Source: CAVQUE01 sp046290435
Lineage (GTDB): Bacteria; Actinomycetota; Acidimicrobiia; Acidimicrobiales; UBA8592
Reading direction: 5' to 3'
NCBI GenBank assembly: GCA_046290435.1
Contig: JBKAGO010000074.1
Span: 1-64,000 of the forward strand
DNA length: 64,000 nucleotides
In this document: positions 52,783 through 60,742 of the stretch, one piece after another
Position numbering within the stretch: position 1 is the stretch's first letter
Layout of the letters: each line of letters opens with the position of its first letter
Notes under the pieces: generated by a model
Databases searched by the model: none
What the model saw: the letters and a program-made list of their open reading frames with translations, nothing else
What the model was told of the DNA's origin: nothing
Translations under genes and position numbers: made by a program

Positions 52783-52953
52783 GTGCAGCCGACGCGAGCG
52801 TTCGCGGAGTACCTCCTGGAACGAGCCGCCATCGCACGCGCCCGAGGCGAGCGCCAGATCGTCGACGCCGTCACCACCCGCGCCAAGGGCATTTCCTGGC
52901 TCGGTGAACTCCTCGGCACCTCAGCCCAAGCAGCGCGGGACATGAGTTGCTGA
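52783..52953 (+). CDS. 56-residue helical small protein or gene remnant
   Basis: A GTG-started frame with good GC-rich third codon positions encodes AFAEYLLERAAIARARGERQ, then DAVTTRAKGISWLGELLG, both helical. No ribosome-binding site or family. It directly adjoins the HNH module, so it may be the tail of a gene cut by insertion. Confidence 0.3.
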   Translation: MQPTRAFAEYLLERAAIARARGERQIVDAVTTRAKGISWLGELLGTSAQAARDMSC

Positions 52954-52996
52954 CGGAGCGCAGATCGGTCAATCTGCTCGGGTGTCCGGAGACGCC

Positions 52997-53485
52997 ATGA
53001 GCGGGCAAGTTCCCAGCCGGTTCTGGGACGAGAGCACCGACTACGGCGTTCATCCGGCGTTGACTGACGACATGCTCGCCGACTGCGAAGCGTTCCTCGG
53101 GGTCGAGCTGCCATCTGAGTACGTCTCGTTGCTGCGTACCAGGAACGGCGGCGCGGTAGCTCGGGAGTTCTCCGCATTTCCGACCAGTCAGCCAACATCG
53201 TGGGCAGTTGATCATGTGCCGTTCGAGTATTGCCACGGCATCGGTGCGGACGGCCCGAGCATTGCCGAGAGCCCGTACCTGAACAGCGAGTGGGGCCAGC
53301 CCGACCAACTCGTGCTGCTCCATGGTGGTGGGCACTACTGGATCGCACTGGACTACCGAGGTGGCCGAACCACCGAGCCGTCAGTGGTCTGGTTCGACAA
53401 TGAGGTGAGTCAAGACATGACGCTCGCCGACTCGTTCGCCGCGTTTCTCGCAGGCTTGGTCGAGCCCCCGCCCATCGACGCATAG
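52997..53485 (+). CDS. SMI1/KNR4 (SUKH) family protein
   Basis: 162 residues. LTDDMLADCEAFLGVELPSEYVSLLRTRNGG and PDQLVLLHGGGHYWIALDYRGGR...PSVVWFDNE are the conserved SUKH core. The family mostly provides immunity proteins to contact-dependent and polymorphic nuclease toxins. No toxin gene is adjacent, so it is an orphan immunity gene. The ATG at 52997 has CGGAG before it; GTG 52982 is the alternative. Confidence 0.85.
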   Translation: MSGQVPSRFWDESTDYGVHPALTDDMLADCEAFLGVELPSEYVSLLRTRNGGAVAREFSAFPTSQPTSWAVDHVPFEYCHGIGADGPSIAESPYLNSEWGQPDQLVLLHGGGHYWIALDYRGGRTTEPSVVWFDNEVSQDMTLADSFAAFLAGLVEPPPIDA

Positions 53486-53505
53486 CTGCCGATATGTGCG
53501 CAGTC

Positions 53506-53934
53506 TCAGGTGTCGACGAGGATGGCGTCTTCGTAGTCGGCAGGGAGGACACCTGCTGACACGAAGACCTCGTCGGCTTGATCTGCGATGAGCGCCTGCA
53601 GAGCGCCAGCGGTGACAACGATGCCGGCGTTCCAGTCCCGCCACATGAGCCGCCTGACTGCTGTCAGCTGCGTTCCGATGAGCGTCGCCACCGGGTGGTC
53701 GGGCGATGCTGGACAGAACTCGTATCGCATCCCTTCACCCACGTCGTAGTCTTCCGGGACAGAGCGCCGCTCGAGTCGGAACTCTGAACCCGTGCACGCT
53801 TCAACGGTCTCGGACCCGCTGAGGCCCAGGAACAGTCGCCCTGGGTGTGAGACGCCCGCTGATCGGAACCAACCGATGGTCACCGACTCGATCGTGCGGC
53901 CCTTCAGACTCGATGGGTCGAATCTGTCCGTCAT
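53506..53934 (-). CDS. protein of unknown function, island neighbour
   Basis: 142 residues, no family recognised. It reads as an alternating beta/alpha small protein: GRTIESVTIGWFR, then SETVEACTGSEFRLERRS and a final strand-rich EVFVSAGVLPADYEDAILVDT. It is convergent with the SUKH gene (20 bases apart), a position where further immunity-like proteins are common. Start ATG 53934. The 239 bases beyond it show no gene. Confidence 0.6.
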   Translation of the reverse strand: MTDRFDPSSLKGRTIESVTIGWFRSAGVSHPGRLFLGLSGSETVEACTGSEFRLERRSVPEDYDVGEGMRYEFCPASPDHPVATLIGTQLTAVRRLMWRDWNAGIVVTAGALQALIADQADEVFVSAGVLPADYEDAILVDT

Positions 53935-54161
53935 CGAAGGTGGTAGGTCTGTCGGGTGGAGCGGCGAAGCGGCTCGTTCGAGGTCACCCGCTCATATTGT
54001 CATGCCGGCCCACGCATCGATTTGCGAGTTCGGCGCGCCCCATACCCGGCCTTCTGATGGCCCCGATGATCCGAATCGCGACCATCAGTGACATCGACCT
54101 CATCGTCGCAAGGAGCTCGCCGTGGCGCCGCCCGGATAGCAGCACCGGAGGGCGTCCTCGG

Positions 54162-54167
54162 TAGGAT
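54162..54167 (+). promoter_or_regulatory. -10 box, leaderless YunG-like gene
   Basis: TAGGAT ends 6 bases before the GTG at 54174. Confidence 0.55.
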
Positions 54168-54173
54168 GCGGGC

Positions 54174-54509
54174 GTGTCGGTTGACCTCGATTCCCTCGCC
54201 GCCGCTCTACGAGCGTCGTGGCAGTCGGACACTTCCGACTGTCCCGATCTCTGGACCACCGCCAACCCCGCTCGGGGACAGTGTGCGGTGACGGCAAAGG
54301 TCGTCCAGGACCATTTCGGCGGCACGGTGGTCCTCGCCGCCGTCAACGTTCTGCCCAGTGGCGAGCATGTCGACCTCACGGCTGATCAGTTCGACTTCGA
54401 CCACGAACTCGGCGAGCCCGTCGAGCAAGAGCCGATCGTCGACCACACCGGCGTGAATCGCCATCTGCTCCTCGCAGACCGGGTCGCCGACCATCTCGAC
54501 CGCTCGTAA
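54174..54509 (+). CDS. YunG-like protein
   Basis: 111 residues. TANPARGQCAVTAKVVQDHFGGTVVLAAVN is the defining YunG-family block with a conserved Cys, followed by HVDLTADQFDFDHELGE with Asp/His residues. The Cys-His-Asp layout suggests a peptidase-like fold; biochemical role is not known. GTG at 54174 by promoter position. Confidence 0.75.
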   Translation: MSVDLDSLAAALRASWQSDTSDCPDLWTTANPARGQCAVTAKVVQDHFGGTVVLAAVNVLPSGEHVDLTADQFDFDHELGEPVEQEPIVDHTGVNRHLLLADRVADHLDRS

Positions 54510-54516
54510 CGTGTTC

Positions 54517-54522
54517 TACGGT
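54517..54522 (+). promoter_or_regulatory. -10 box, leaderless oxygenase gene
   Basis: CTACGGT, 7 bases before the ATG at 54530; same heptamer as at 22430 and 57197. Confidence 0.5.
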
Positions 54523-54529
54523 TCCGGCC

Positions 54530-55486
54530 ATGGATCTCGTGCCGGTGGTCGACATCGCTCATCCCGAAGCCACGTCGCTGGCGGCGCTCGACCGGGCGTG
54601 TGCCGATCACGGGTTCTTCCTGCTCTCGGGCCACGGCCTCGACGACGTCGTCGCCGACACCTTCGCCATGGCCCGACGGTTCTTCGACGCCGACCCCGAC
54701 GTCAAGAACGCCGTCCGCCGCGACGAGCGCATCCCGCTCGGCTACAACGACCGCGAGCTCACCAAGCGCCGCCGCGACCACAAGGAGGTGTTCGACTTCG
54801 TCGATCCGGTGAGTGGCCGCTCGGCGCACCACAACCGCTGGCCGGCCGAAGACGGTCCCCTCGTCGGGTTCCGCGATGCCATGGTCCGCCACTACGAGGC
54901 GTGCAGCGACCTGGCAGCCCGCACGAGTGCGCTGGTGTTCGCAGCGCTCGGCCTCGACGACGCCGCGTTCGCCGACCGTCTCGGCGACCCCACGACGTCG
55001 AGCATGCGACTCAACCACTACACCGTCGGCGATCCCGTCCCCGCCGAAGAGCGTGATGGGCTGGCCGAGTTGAGCGACGTCGCGCTCGGCCATCACACCG
55101 ATCTCGGCGTGCTGACGCTGTTGATCCAGGACGGTGTCGGCGGGCTCCAGGCCCGCTCGGAGGAACACGGCTGGATCGACGTCGAACCACGCCCGGGCAC
55201 CATCGTCGTCAACCTCGCCGACTGCATGCAGGTGTGGACCAACGACCGCTACCGGGCGGCCGTGCACCGCGTCCTTCCGATGGGCGACCAGGACCGGATG
55301 AGCGTGCCCTACTTCTCCAACCCGCCGCGTGAGTCGGTCATCGAGCCCATCGCCGCGCTCGCCGGAGCAGCACCCGTCTACCGGCCCTTCGCGTTCCGTG
55401 AGTTCATCACCGCCCGCAGCGCCGACAACTACGCCGACCTCGGCGCCGACGACGCCCAGATCGCCGCGTACCGCATCGCCGGCTGA
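54530..55486 (+). CDS. isopenicillin N synthase-like 2OG-Fe(II) oxygenase
   Basis: 318 residues. The N-terminal DIOX_N motif (VPVVDIAHPEATSLAALDRACADHGFFLLSGHG) precedes the double-stranded beta-helix. Iron ligands are HTD (HHTDLGVLTLLIQD) and the distal His of YRAAVHRVL; RMSVPYF carries the Arg/Ser that bind 2-oxoglutarate. Hydroxylation of an unknown small molecule is expected. It is followed 9 bases later by nei. Confidence 0.9.
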   Translation: MDLVPVVDIAHPEATSLAALDRACADHGFFLLSGHGLDDVVADTFAMARRFFDADPDVKNAVRRDERIPLGYNDRELTKRRRDHKEVFDFVDPVSGRSAHHNRWPAEDGPLVGFRDAMVRHYEACSDLAARTSALVFAALGLDDAAFADRLGDPTTSSMRLNHYTVGDPVPAEERDGLAELSDVALGHHTDLGVLTLLIQDGVGGLQARSEEHGWIDVEPRPGTIVVNLADCMQVWTNDRYRAAVHRVLPMGDQDRMSVPYFSNPPRESVIEPIAALAGAAPVYRPFAFREFITARSADNYADLGADDAQIAAYRIAG

Positions 55487-55495
55487 CGCTGACCC

Positions 55496-56275
55496 GTGCC
55501 CGAGGGCGACACCATCCACAGGGCAGCCAACCGGCTGCGTCCCGCACTGGCCGACCGGGAGCTGACCCGGTTCGAGGCCCCACGCCTCGCCGGGCCCATG
55601 CCCCGCCGAGGCGAGACCATCGATGCCGTCCGGGCCCACGGCAAGCACCTCGTCATCGACTTCTCCGGCGGGCTGTCGCTGCGGGTCCACCTGCGGATGA
55701 CGGGCAGCTGGCACCTCTACCGGATCGGCGAACGCTGGCAGCGCTCGCCGCACGCGGCACGGGTCGTCATCGGCACCGACGAGTGGGTGGCCGTGTGCTT
55801 CAGCGCCCCCGACCTCGCCATCACCCGCCGCGACGCCGTCGCCACCGACCATCTCGGCCCCGACCTGTGCACACCCGACGCCGACCTCGACGCCGTCGTC
55901 GTCCGGGCCCGCCGCCACAGCGCGACCGAACGTCCGATCGGCGAGGTCGTCATGGATCAGCGGGTGTCGTCGGGCATCGGCAACGTGTACAAGGCCGAGA
56001 TGCTCTTCGCCGAGCGCCTCGATCCCCTCACCCCCATCGGCGCACTGTCGGACGCCGGCCTCCGGTCGCTGTTCGCCACCGCCCAACGCCAGCTGCTCGC
56101 CAACGTCGACAAGCCGGGAGGTCGCACCACCGTCGCCGGCGGCTACGCCGTGTACGGCCGAGCCGGCGAGCCGTGCCTGCGCTGCGGGACCGCCGTCGAA
56201 CGCATCGTCCAGGGCGGCGACATGCCCCGCAGCACCTACTGGTGCCCGGGCTGCCAGATCCGGCGGGGCTCGTGA
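55496..56275 (+). CDS. nei: endonuclease VIII-like DNA glycosylase (Nei2 type)
   Basis: 259 residues. The mature N-terminus PEGDTIHRAA carries the catalytic Pro2-Glu3 of the Fpg/Nei family. SSGIGNVYKAEMLFAERLDP is the H2TH element, and CLRCGTAVERIVQGGDMPRSTYWCPGCQ the C-terminal zinc finger. It removes oxidised pyrimidines and nicks the abasic site. The GTGA overlap with the next glycosylase gene makes a base-excision-repair operon. Confidence 0.93.
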   Translation: MPEGDTIHRAANRLRPALADRELTRFEAPRLAGPMPRRGETIDAVRAHGKHLVIDFSGGLSLRVHLRMTGSWHLYRIGERWQRSPHAARVVIGTDEWVAVCFSAPDLAITRRDAVATDHLGPDLCTPDADLDAVVVRARRHSATERPIGEVVMDQRVSSGIGNVYKAEMLFAERLDPLTPIGALSDAGLRSLFATAQRQLLANVDKPGGRTTVAGGYAVYGRAGEPCLRCGTAVERIVQGGDMPRSTYWCPGCQIRRGS

Positions 56276-57162
56276 CCCGCATCGTCGACGTCACCGGCAT
56301 CGACGTGCTCTCCACGTTGCGGCCCATTGCCTACATGCGCCACGACCCCACCGTGCACCTGGTCGAGGGCCAGTTCGTGCGGGCCACCATCACCCCCGAC
56401 GGCCCCGGGACCATCGAGATCCGCTGGCGGTCCGGTTCGGCGAGCGTCGAGGTCTGGGGTCCCGGCGGCGACTGGCTCGACGGCCACGCCGAGTCGCTGC
56501 TGGGTGTGCACGACGACGTCGACGGCTTCGTCCCGACCGACGAGCGGATCGCCGCCATGTGGAAGCGCCAGCGAGGCCTGCGCATGACCGCCACCCACAC
56601 CCTGTGGCACGACCTGGCCTGGCTGATCCCCGGCCAGCGGGTCACCACCCAGGACGCGGCCCGGAGTTGGGCGGCGATGGTGCGCACCTTCGGCGAGCCT
56701 GCGCCCGGTCCCCACGGGCTGCGCCTGCCGCCGGCTCCCGAACGGATCGCGGCAGCTGCGTACCACGAGCTGCACCCGTGTGGCCTCGAACGCCAGCGGG
56801 CCCAGAACCTGCGGGCCGCCGCCAAGGCGATGCCGACACTGGCCGGGCGTCCCTGGGCCGGCACCGCAGAGCTCCGGGCGGCACTCGAACGGATCCCGGG
56901 CGTCGGGCCGTGGACGGCCACCAACGTCGCAACAACCACCTACGGCGACCCCGACGAGGTGGTGCTGGGCGACTACGGCATCCCGTCGTCGATCACCTGG
57001 GCGCTGGCAGCGAAGCGCGTCGGCACCGACGCCGAGATGCTCGAACTGCTGGAGCCGTATCGTCCGCACCGCTGGCGGGTGGCCCGTCTGATCATGCGCG
57101 CCTCGCCGCGGCCGCCCCGCCACGGTCACCGCCGCCGCAACCCCCGCATCGCCGACCTCTGA
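56272..57162 (+). CDS. HhH-GPD DNA glycosylase (AlkA/3-methyladenine type)
   Basis: 296 residues. The N-terminal TBP-like AlkA_N half is followed by a helix-hairpin-helix (LERIPGVGPWTATNVA) and the catalytic Asp in VVLGDYGIP. It should excise alkylated purines. The basic, Pro-rich tail (RASPRPPRHGHRRRN) may bind DNA. Translationally coupled to nei. Confidence 0.88.
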   Translation: MTRIVDVTGIDVLSTLRPIAYMRHDPTVHLVEGQFVRATITPDGPGTIEIRWRSGSASVEVWGPGGDWLDGHAESLLGVHDDVDGFVPTDERIAAMWKRQRGLRMTATHTLWHDLAWLIPGQRVTTQDAARSWAAMVRTFGEPAPGPHGLRLPPAPERIAAAAYHELHPCGLERQRAQNLRAAAKAMPTLAGRPWAGTAELRAALERIPGVGPWTATNVATTTYGDPDEVVLGDYGIPSSITWALAAKRVGTDAEMLELLEPYRPHRWRVARLIMRASPRPPRHGHRRRNPRIADL

Positions 57163-57196
57163 AGTGACCTCGCCGCATCGATCGACGAACCTGGCC

Positions 57197-57202
57197 TACG
57201 GT
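57197..57202 (+). promoter_or_regulatory. -10 box, leaderless gene at 57210
   Basis: TACGGT followed by CGCAGGC and GTG; nearly identical to the Wadjet promoter at 35379. Confidence 0.55.
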
Positions 57203-57209
57203 CGCAGGC

Positions 57210-58271
57210 GTGCCCGACGAATCCGCAGACGCAACCGCCCCAGACACCATCGACGACACGAACCACGAGCTGATGCATCCCGTGGGCGACGCGCCCGCGT
57301 GGAGCGAGAGCTACTACTTCAACTTCGTCGACCCCGACTCGAAGATCGCCATGTTCACCCGCATGGGGTGGCGGCCCGGCGACGGCTGGGCCGACGCCCT
57401 GCACGTCATCTATCTCGAGGGGCGACGGGTGCTGTTCACCTACGGCCGGCGCGACATCGGCACCGACCTCACCGCCTACGACGGCGACCTGCGCGTCGGG
57501 GGCCTCGCGCTCGACTGCAACGAGGCGCACCGGTCGTGGACGGTCACCTACGGCGGCGACGCCCAGGACATCGCCGACGGCGCCATCCTCCTCGAACGCC
57601 GCAAGCAGCGGCCCGACGGCTGGTACCAGCCGGCCACGCTCGACATGAGCGTCACGTTCACCTGCACCAGCGACGCGCACTTCACCTGGTCCGACGATCC
57701 CGACACCGGGGCCAAGGGCCACTTCGAACAGAGCGGCCACGTCGAGGGACGCATCACGGTGGGCGACGAGACCTGGGAGGTCGCCGGCCACGGCGTGCGC
57801 GACAAGTCCTGGGGACCACGCGACTGGGGCGCCAGCAAGCGCAGCGACGACGCCGGTACACCCGCTGACCGCACGTTCTCGACGCCCGAGGCGCCCAGCC
57901 CGTTCGTCGTGTGGTTCTCGGCCAACTTCGGACCCGACATCGCGATGGGCGGCGTGTGCTGGCCCGACCCCGACGGCATCGTCCGTGGCGGCGGCTGGAT
58001 CCACCGCGACGGCGCCAAGGAGAAGCTCCACGACGTCGAGGTCGTCACCCGTTTCGCCGACGGTTCGCTCATCCACGACGGCGTCACGCTCGCGGCGCGC
58101 ACCGGGAGCGGCGACCGCGTCGAGATCGAGGGCGTCGTGTGGACGGTGTGCCCGACGAAGATCCCCATGCGCAACGGGGCGACGTTCGTCAACGAGGGCG
58201 TCGCCGAGTTCACCTGGGGCGACCGGGTGGGGTACGGCATCGCCGAGGTCTGGCACGCAGCGCGCCTCTGA
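57210..58271 (+). CDS. DUF7064/DUF7065-like protein of unknown function
   Basis: 353 residues, soluble, no signal peptide. SESYYFNFVDPDSKIAMFTRMGWRPGDG at the start and VAGHGVRDKSWGPRDWG in the middle are the marks of the lipocalin-like, CrtC/AttH-related proteins found with steroid and terpenoid catabolism genes of actinobacteria. An isomerase or hydratase role is conceivable; no catalytic residues can be named. Convergent with the sortase gene. Confidence 0.7.
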   Translation: MPDESADATAPDTIDDTNHELMHPVGDAPAWSESYYFNFVDPDSKIAMFTRMGWRPGDGWADALHVIYLEGRRVLFTYGRRDIGTDLTAYDGDLRVGGLALDCNEAHRSWTVTYGGDAQDIADGAILLERRKQRPDGWYQPATLDMSVTFTCTSDAHFTWSDDPDTGAKGHFEQSGHVEGRITVGDETWEVAGHGVRDKSWGPRDWGASKRSDDAGTPADRTFSTPEAPSPFVVWFSANFGPDIAMGGVCWPDPDGIVRGGGWIHRDGAKEKLHDVEVVTRFADGSLIHDGVTLAARTGSGDRVEIEGVVWTVCPTKIPMRNGATFVNEGVAEFTWGDRVGYGIAEVWHAARL

Positions 58272-58298
58272 GGCCCGGCTTCGGCGTACAGCCCGGCT

Positions 58299-58970
58299 TC
58301 AGAGAACGGTGACGAGCTCAGCGAAAACGACGACGTTCTCGTCGTAGCTGCGTTGCTGTTCGTCGAATGCGCCACCGCAGGTGACGAGACGTAGCTCGTG
58401 GCCGTCGGTCGGGCCGTAGACGCGACGGGTCGGGAAGCGGTTCTTCGGGTGGGTCTCGACCGACGTCACCGCGAACACCGCGACCGAGCCGTCGTCGCGG
58501 GCGACGGTCACGCGGTCGCCGACGTCGAGCGTCCGCAGCTCGAAGAACACCGCCGGCCCCGTGTGGCTGTCGACGTGGCCGACGATGACACCGGCTCCCG
58601 GCTCGCCCGGCACGGCCCGATGGCGATACCACCCGGCCTCGTCGGGATCCTGGGGAACCTCGATACGGCGGTCCGGCCGGAGGCCCAACTCGGACAGGTC
58701 GGTGGCCACCCCGATGGCGGGGATGCGCAGCCGCGCTGGTTGCGGCAGTGGACCGAGCGGCGCCAGGCGGAAGTTCGGCATCGACACCGTCGTCGGCTGT
58801 TCCGACCCGGTGGTCGTGCGCGGCGAGTCCGTCTCTACCGAGGCCCGCATGATCGCGTCCGGCGCCGTCACGGTGGCGACTGCCGCCGCAGGCACCAGCA
58901 CGAGTCCCGCTGCAACGGTGATCACTGCGGCGAGCATCCGCAGGAAGGGGCGCGCGGGTTCCCGACTCAT
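58299..58970 (-). CDS. class E/F sortase
   Basis: 223 residues. The N-terminal membrane anchor (FLRMLAAVITVAAGLVLVPAA) is followed by RLRIPAIGVATDLSELGL. The catalytic His is in VIVGHVDSHTGPAVFFEL and Cys in LRLVTCGGAF; an Arg lies in EQQRSYDENVVVFAELV, slightly shifted from the usual position. Sortases attach surface proteins to the wall, but no LPXTG substrate is adjacent. Start ATG 58970 (a longer frame reaches 59036). Confidence 0.87.
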   Translation of the reverse strand: MSREPARPFLRMLAAVITVAAGLVLVPAAAVATVTAPDAIMRASVETDSPRTTTGSEQPTTVSMPNFRLAPLGPLPQPARLRIPAIGVATDLSELGLRPDRRIEVPQDPDEAGWYRHRAVPGEPGAGVIVGHVDSHTGPAVFFELRTLDVGDRVTVARDDGSVAVFAVTSVETHPKNRFPTRRVYGPTDGHELRLVTCGGAFDEQQRSYDENVVVFAELVTVL

Positions 58971-59053
58971 GCTCGCGGCGTTGCCCACGATCCGCACCGA
59001 CCAAACCCGGGGCATCGCGTTTGTCGCCCCACCCACAGGGGTAGCGCGCCCCC

Positions 59054-60742
59054 ATGCGAGTGAAAACCAACCTCCGGCTGTATCTGATCGCCCTCATCGC
59101 CACCCTCGGTCTCGTCGTCTCGTCATGCGGCGTCGACGATGCCGACGACGGCGCGACGAGCACCTCCGAGGTGGTCGAACTGTCCGTGTCCTCGGCACAG
59201 GAAGATGGCGAGGCGGACGAGTCGCAGGCCGACGGCGAAGCCGACGGCGACCTGCTGCTCGGCACGGCGGGATCGTGGACACCCGAAGACGTCGAGGGCA
59301 TCTCCGTCGACGAGTCCAATGCCATCCCCGTCATCGACCAGGCCCTGGCCGAGGACCGGGTCTTCGAGGACTACTGGGCCTGGGACTGGTGGCCGGTTCG
59401 GACCCGAAGCGGCGAGGTCGCCGAGATCGACGGCTACCAGATCGCCATCGCCCTGACCGCTCCGGCCGACATCCTGCCCGGCAAGCGCCACGACATCGCC
59501 ACCCACCGGTACGGCCTGTCGAGCGACGGCGGCCAGACGTGGGAGCTGGGCGGCGAGGTCTTCGGCGCCGAAGATCCCCTCGGCAGTCGTCAGTGGGCCG
59601 GCTCGGCGATGTACGACGAGGACGAGAACAGGCTCTACGCCTTCTACACGATCGCCGGCGAGACCGGCGACCCCGTCGAGGAGGCCGCCGCGTCCCAGGA
59701 GCCCGACGAAGAGACAGAGATCGGCCCGTCCGGTGGCCCCATCCGGCCCGGCATCTCGTACCGCCAGCAGATGGGTCTGGCCACCGCCGATGTCGTGACC
59801 GGTGACGACGGCGTCAGCTTCGAGAACTGGACCGACCACGAGGTGCTCTTCAACGGCTCCGACACCGACTTCTACGCCGCCACCGAGGGCACCGCGGGCG
59901 GGGCCGGCAACATCGACGCCTTCCGCGATCCGTGGTTCTACCAGGACCCCGACACCGGCGAGGAGTACGTGCTGTTCACCGCCACGATGCCCCAGGCCGA
60001 ATGCGATGGTGACGGTGTGGTTGGCATCGCCCGTGCGACCTCCGACGACCTGCGCGAGTACGAGATCCTGCCGCCGCTGCTGGACGGGCACTGCGTGAAC
60101 AACGAACTCGAGCGGCCGCACATCATCGACCAGGACGGCAACACATACCTGCTGTTCACCACCCACTCGCACACCTTCCGTGACGGCACGAACGGGCCCG
60201 AGGGCTACTACGGCTTCGTCGCCCCGGACCTGTTCGGCCCCTACGAGCCGCTCAACGACACGGGCCTTGTGCTCGCCAACCCCGACGACCAGCCGTACCA
60301 GGCGTACTCGTGGATGGGGCTCGAGAACGGGATCGTCACCAGCTTCTTCCAGTTCTTCGACCTTCCCGAGGGTGTCGAGCTCAGCTACGTCGGCAGCCAG
60401 GCGCCGGAGTTCCAGCTGGATCACTTCGGCGGCACGTTCGCCCCGAGTCTGGCCCTCGAGTTCGACGGGGCCACGACCCGTCTGGTCGAGGAACTCGACC
60501 CCGGTGTCCTCGTGCGCGCGGCGGCGCAGACCGACGGCGGCGAGGACGATGGGACCGGAGGAGCCGAAGACACCGGCACCGATGGCGACGCCACCGACGG
60601 CGATGGCGCCACCGACGGCCAGGGCGACGCCGGTGACGGCCAGGGCGACGCCGGTGACGGTGACGACTCGACCACACCGCAGGGTGGCGTCGATGCCGGC
60701 TTCGGCGGCGCCGCCTCGATCCTCGACGACGAAGGACCGTGA
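59054..60742 (+). CDS. GH68 levansucrase/beta-fructofuranosidase-like lipoprotein
   Basis: 562 residues. Lipobox VVSSC (Cys25) anchors it outside. Five-bladed propeller active-site residues are Asp111 (WAWDWWPV, nucleophile), Asp292 (FRDPW) and Glu353 (ELERPH, acid/base). It transfers fructose from sucrose to build levan or releases it. Two low-complexity zones flank the catalytic domain: an Asp/Glu-rich N-linker and a C-terminal Gly/Asp/Ala run with tandem GDGQGDA units. Coupled to the GH32 gene by GTGA. Confidence 0.9.
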   Translation: MRVKTNLRLYLIALIATLGLVVSSCGVDDADDGATSTSEVVELSVSSAQEDGEADESQADGEADGDLLLGTAGSWTPEDVEGISVDESNAIPVIDQALAEDRVFEDYWAWDWWPVRTRSGEVAEIDGYQIAIALTAPADILPGKRHDIATHRYGLSSDGGQTWELGGEVFGAEDPLGSRQWAGSAMYDEDENRLYAFYTIAGETGDPVEEAAASQEPDEETEIGPSGGPIRPGISYRQQMGLATADVVTGDDGVSFENWTDHEVLFNGSDTDFYAATEGTAGGAGNIDAFRDPWFYQDPDTGEEYVLFTATMPQAECDGDGVVGIARATSDDLREYEILPPLLDGHCVNNELERPHIIDQDGNTYLLFTTHSHTFRDGTNGPEGYYGFVAPDLFGPYEPLNDTGLVLANPDDQPYQAYSWMGLENGIVTSFFQFFDLPEGVELSYVGSQAPEFQLDHFGGTFAPSLALEFDGATTRLVEELDPGVLVRAAAQTDGGEDDGTGGAEDTGTDGDATDGDGATDGQGDAGDGQGDAGDGDDSTTPQGGVDAGFGGAASILDDEGP

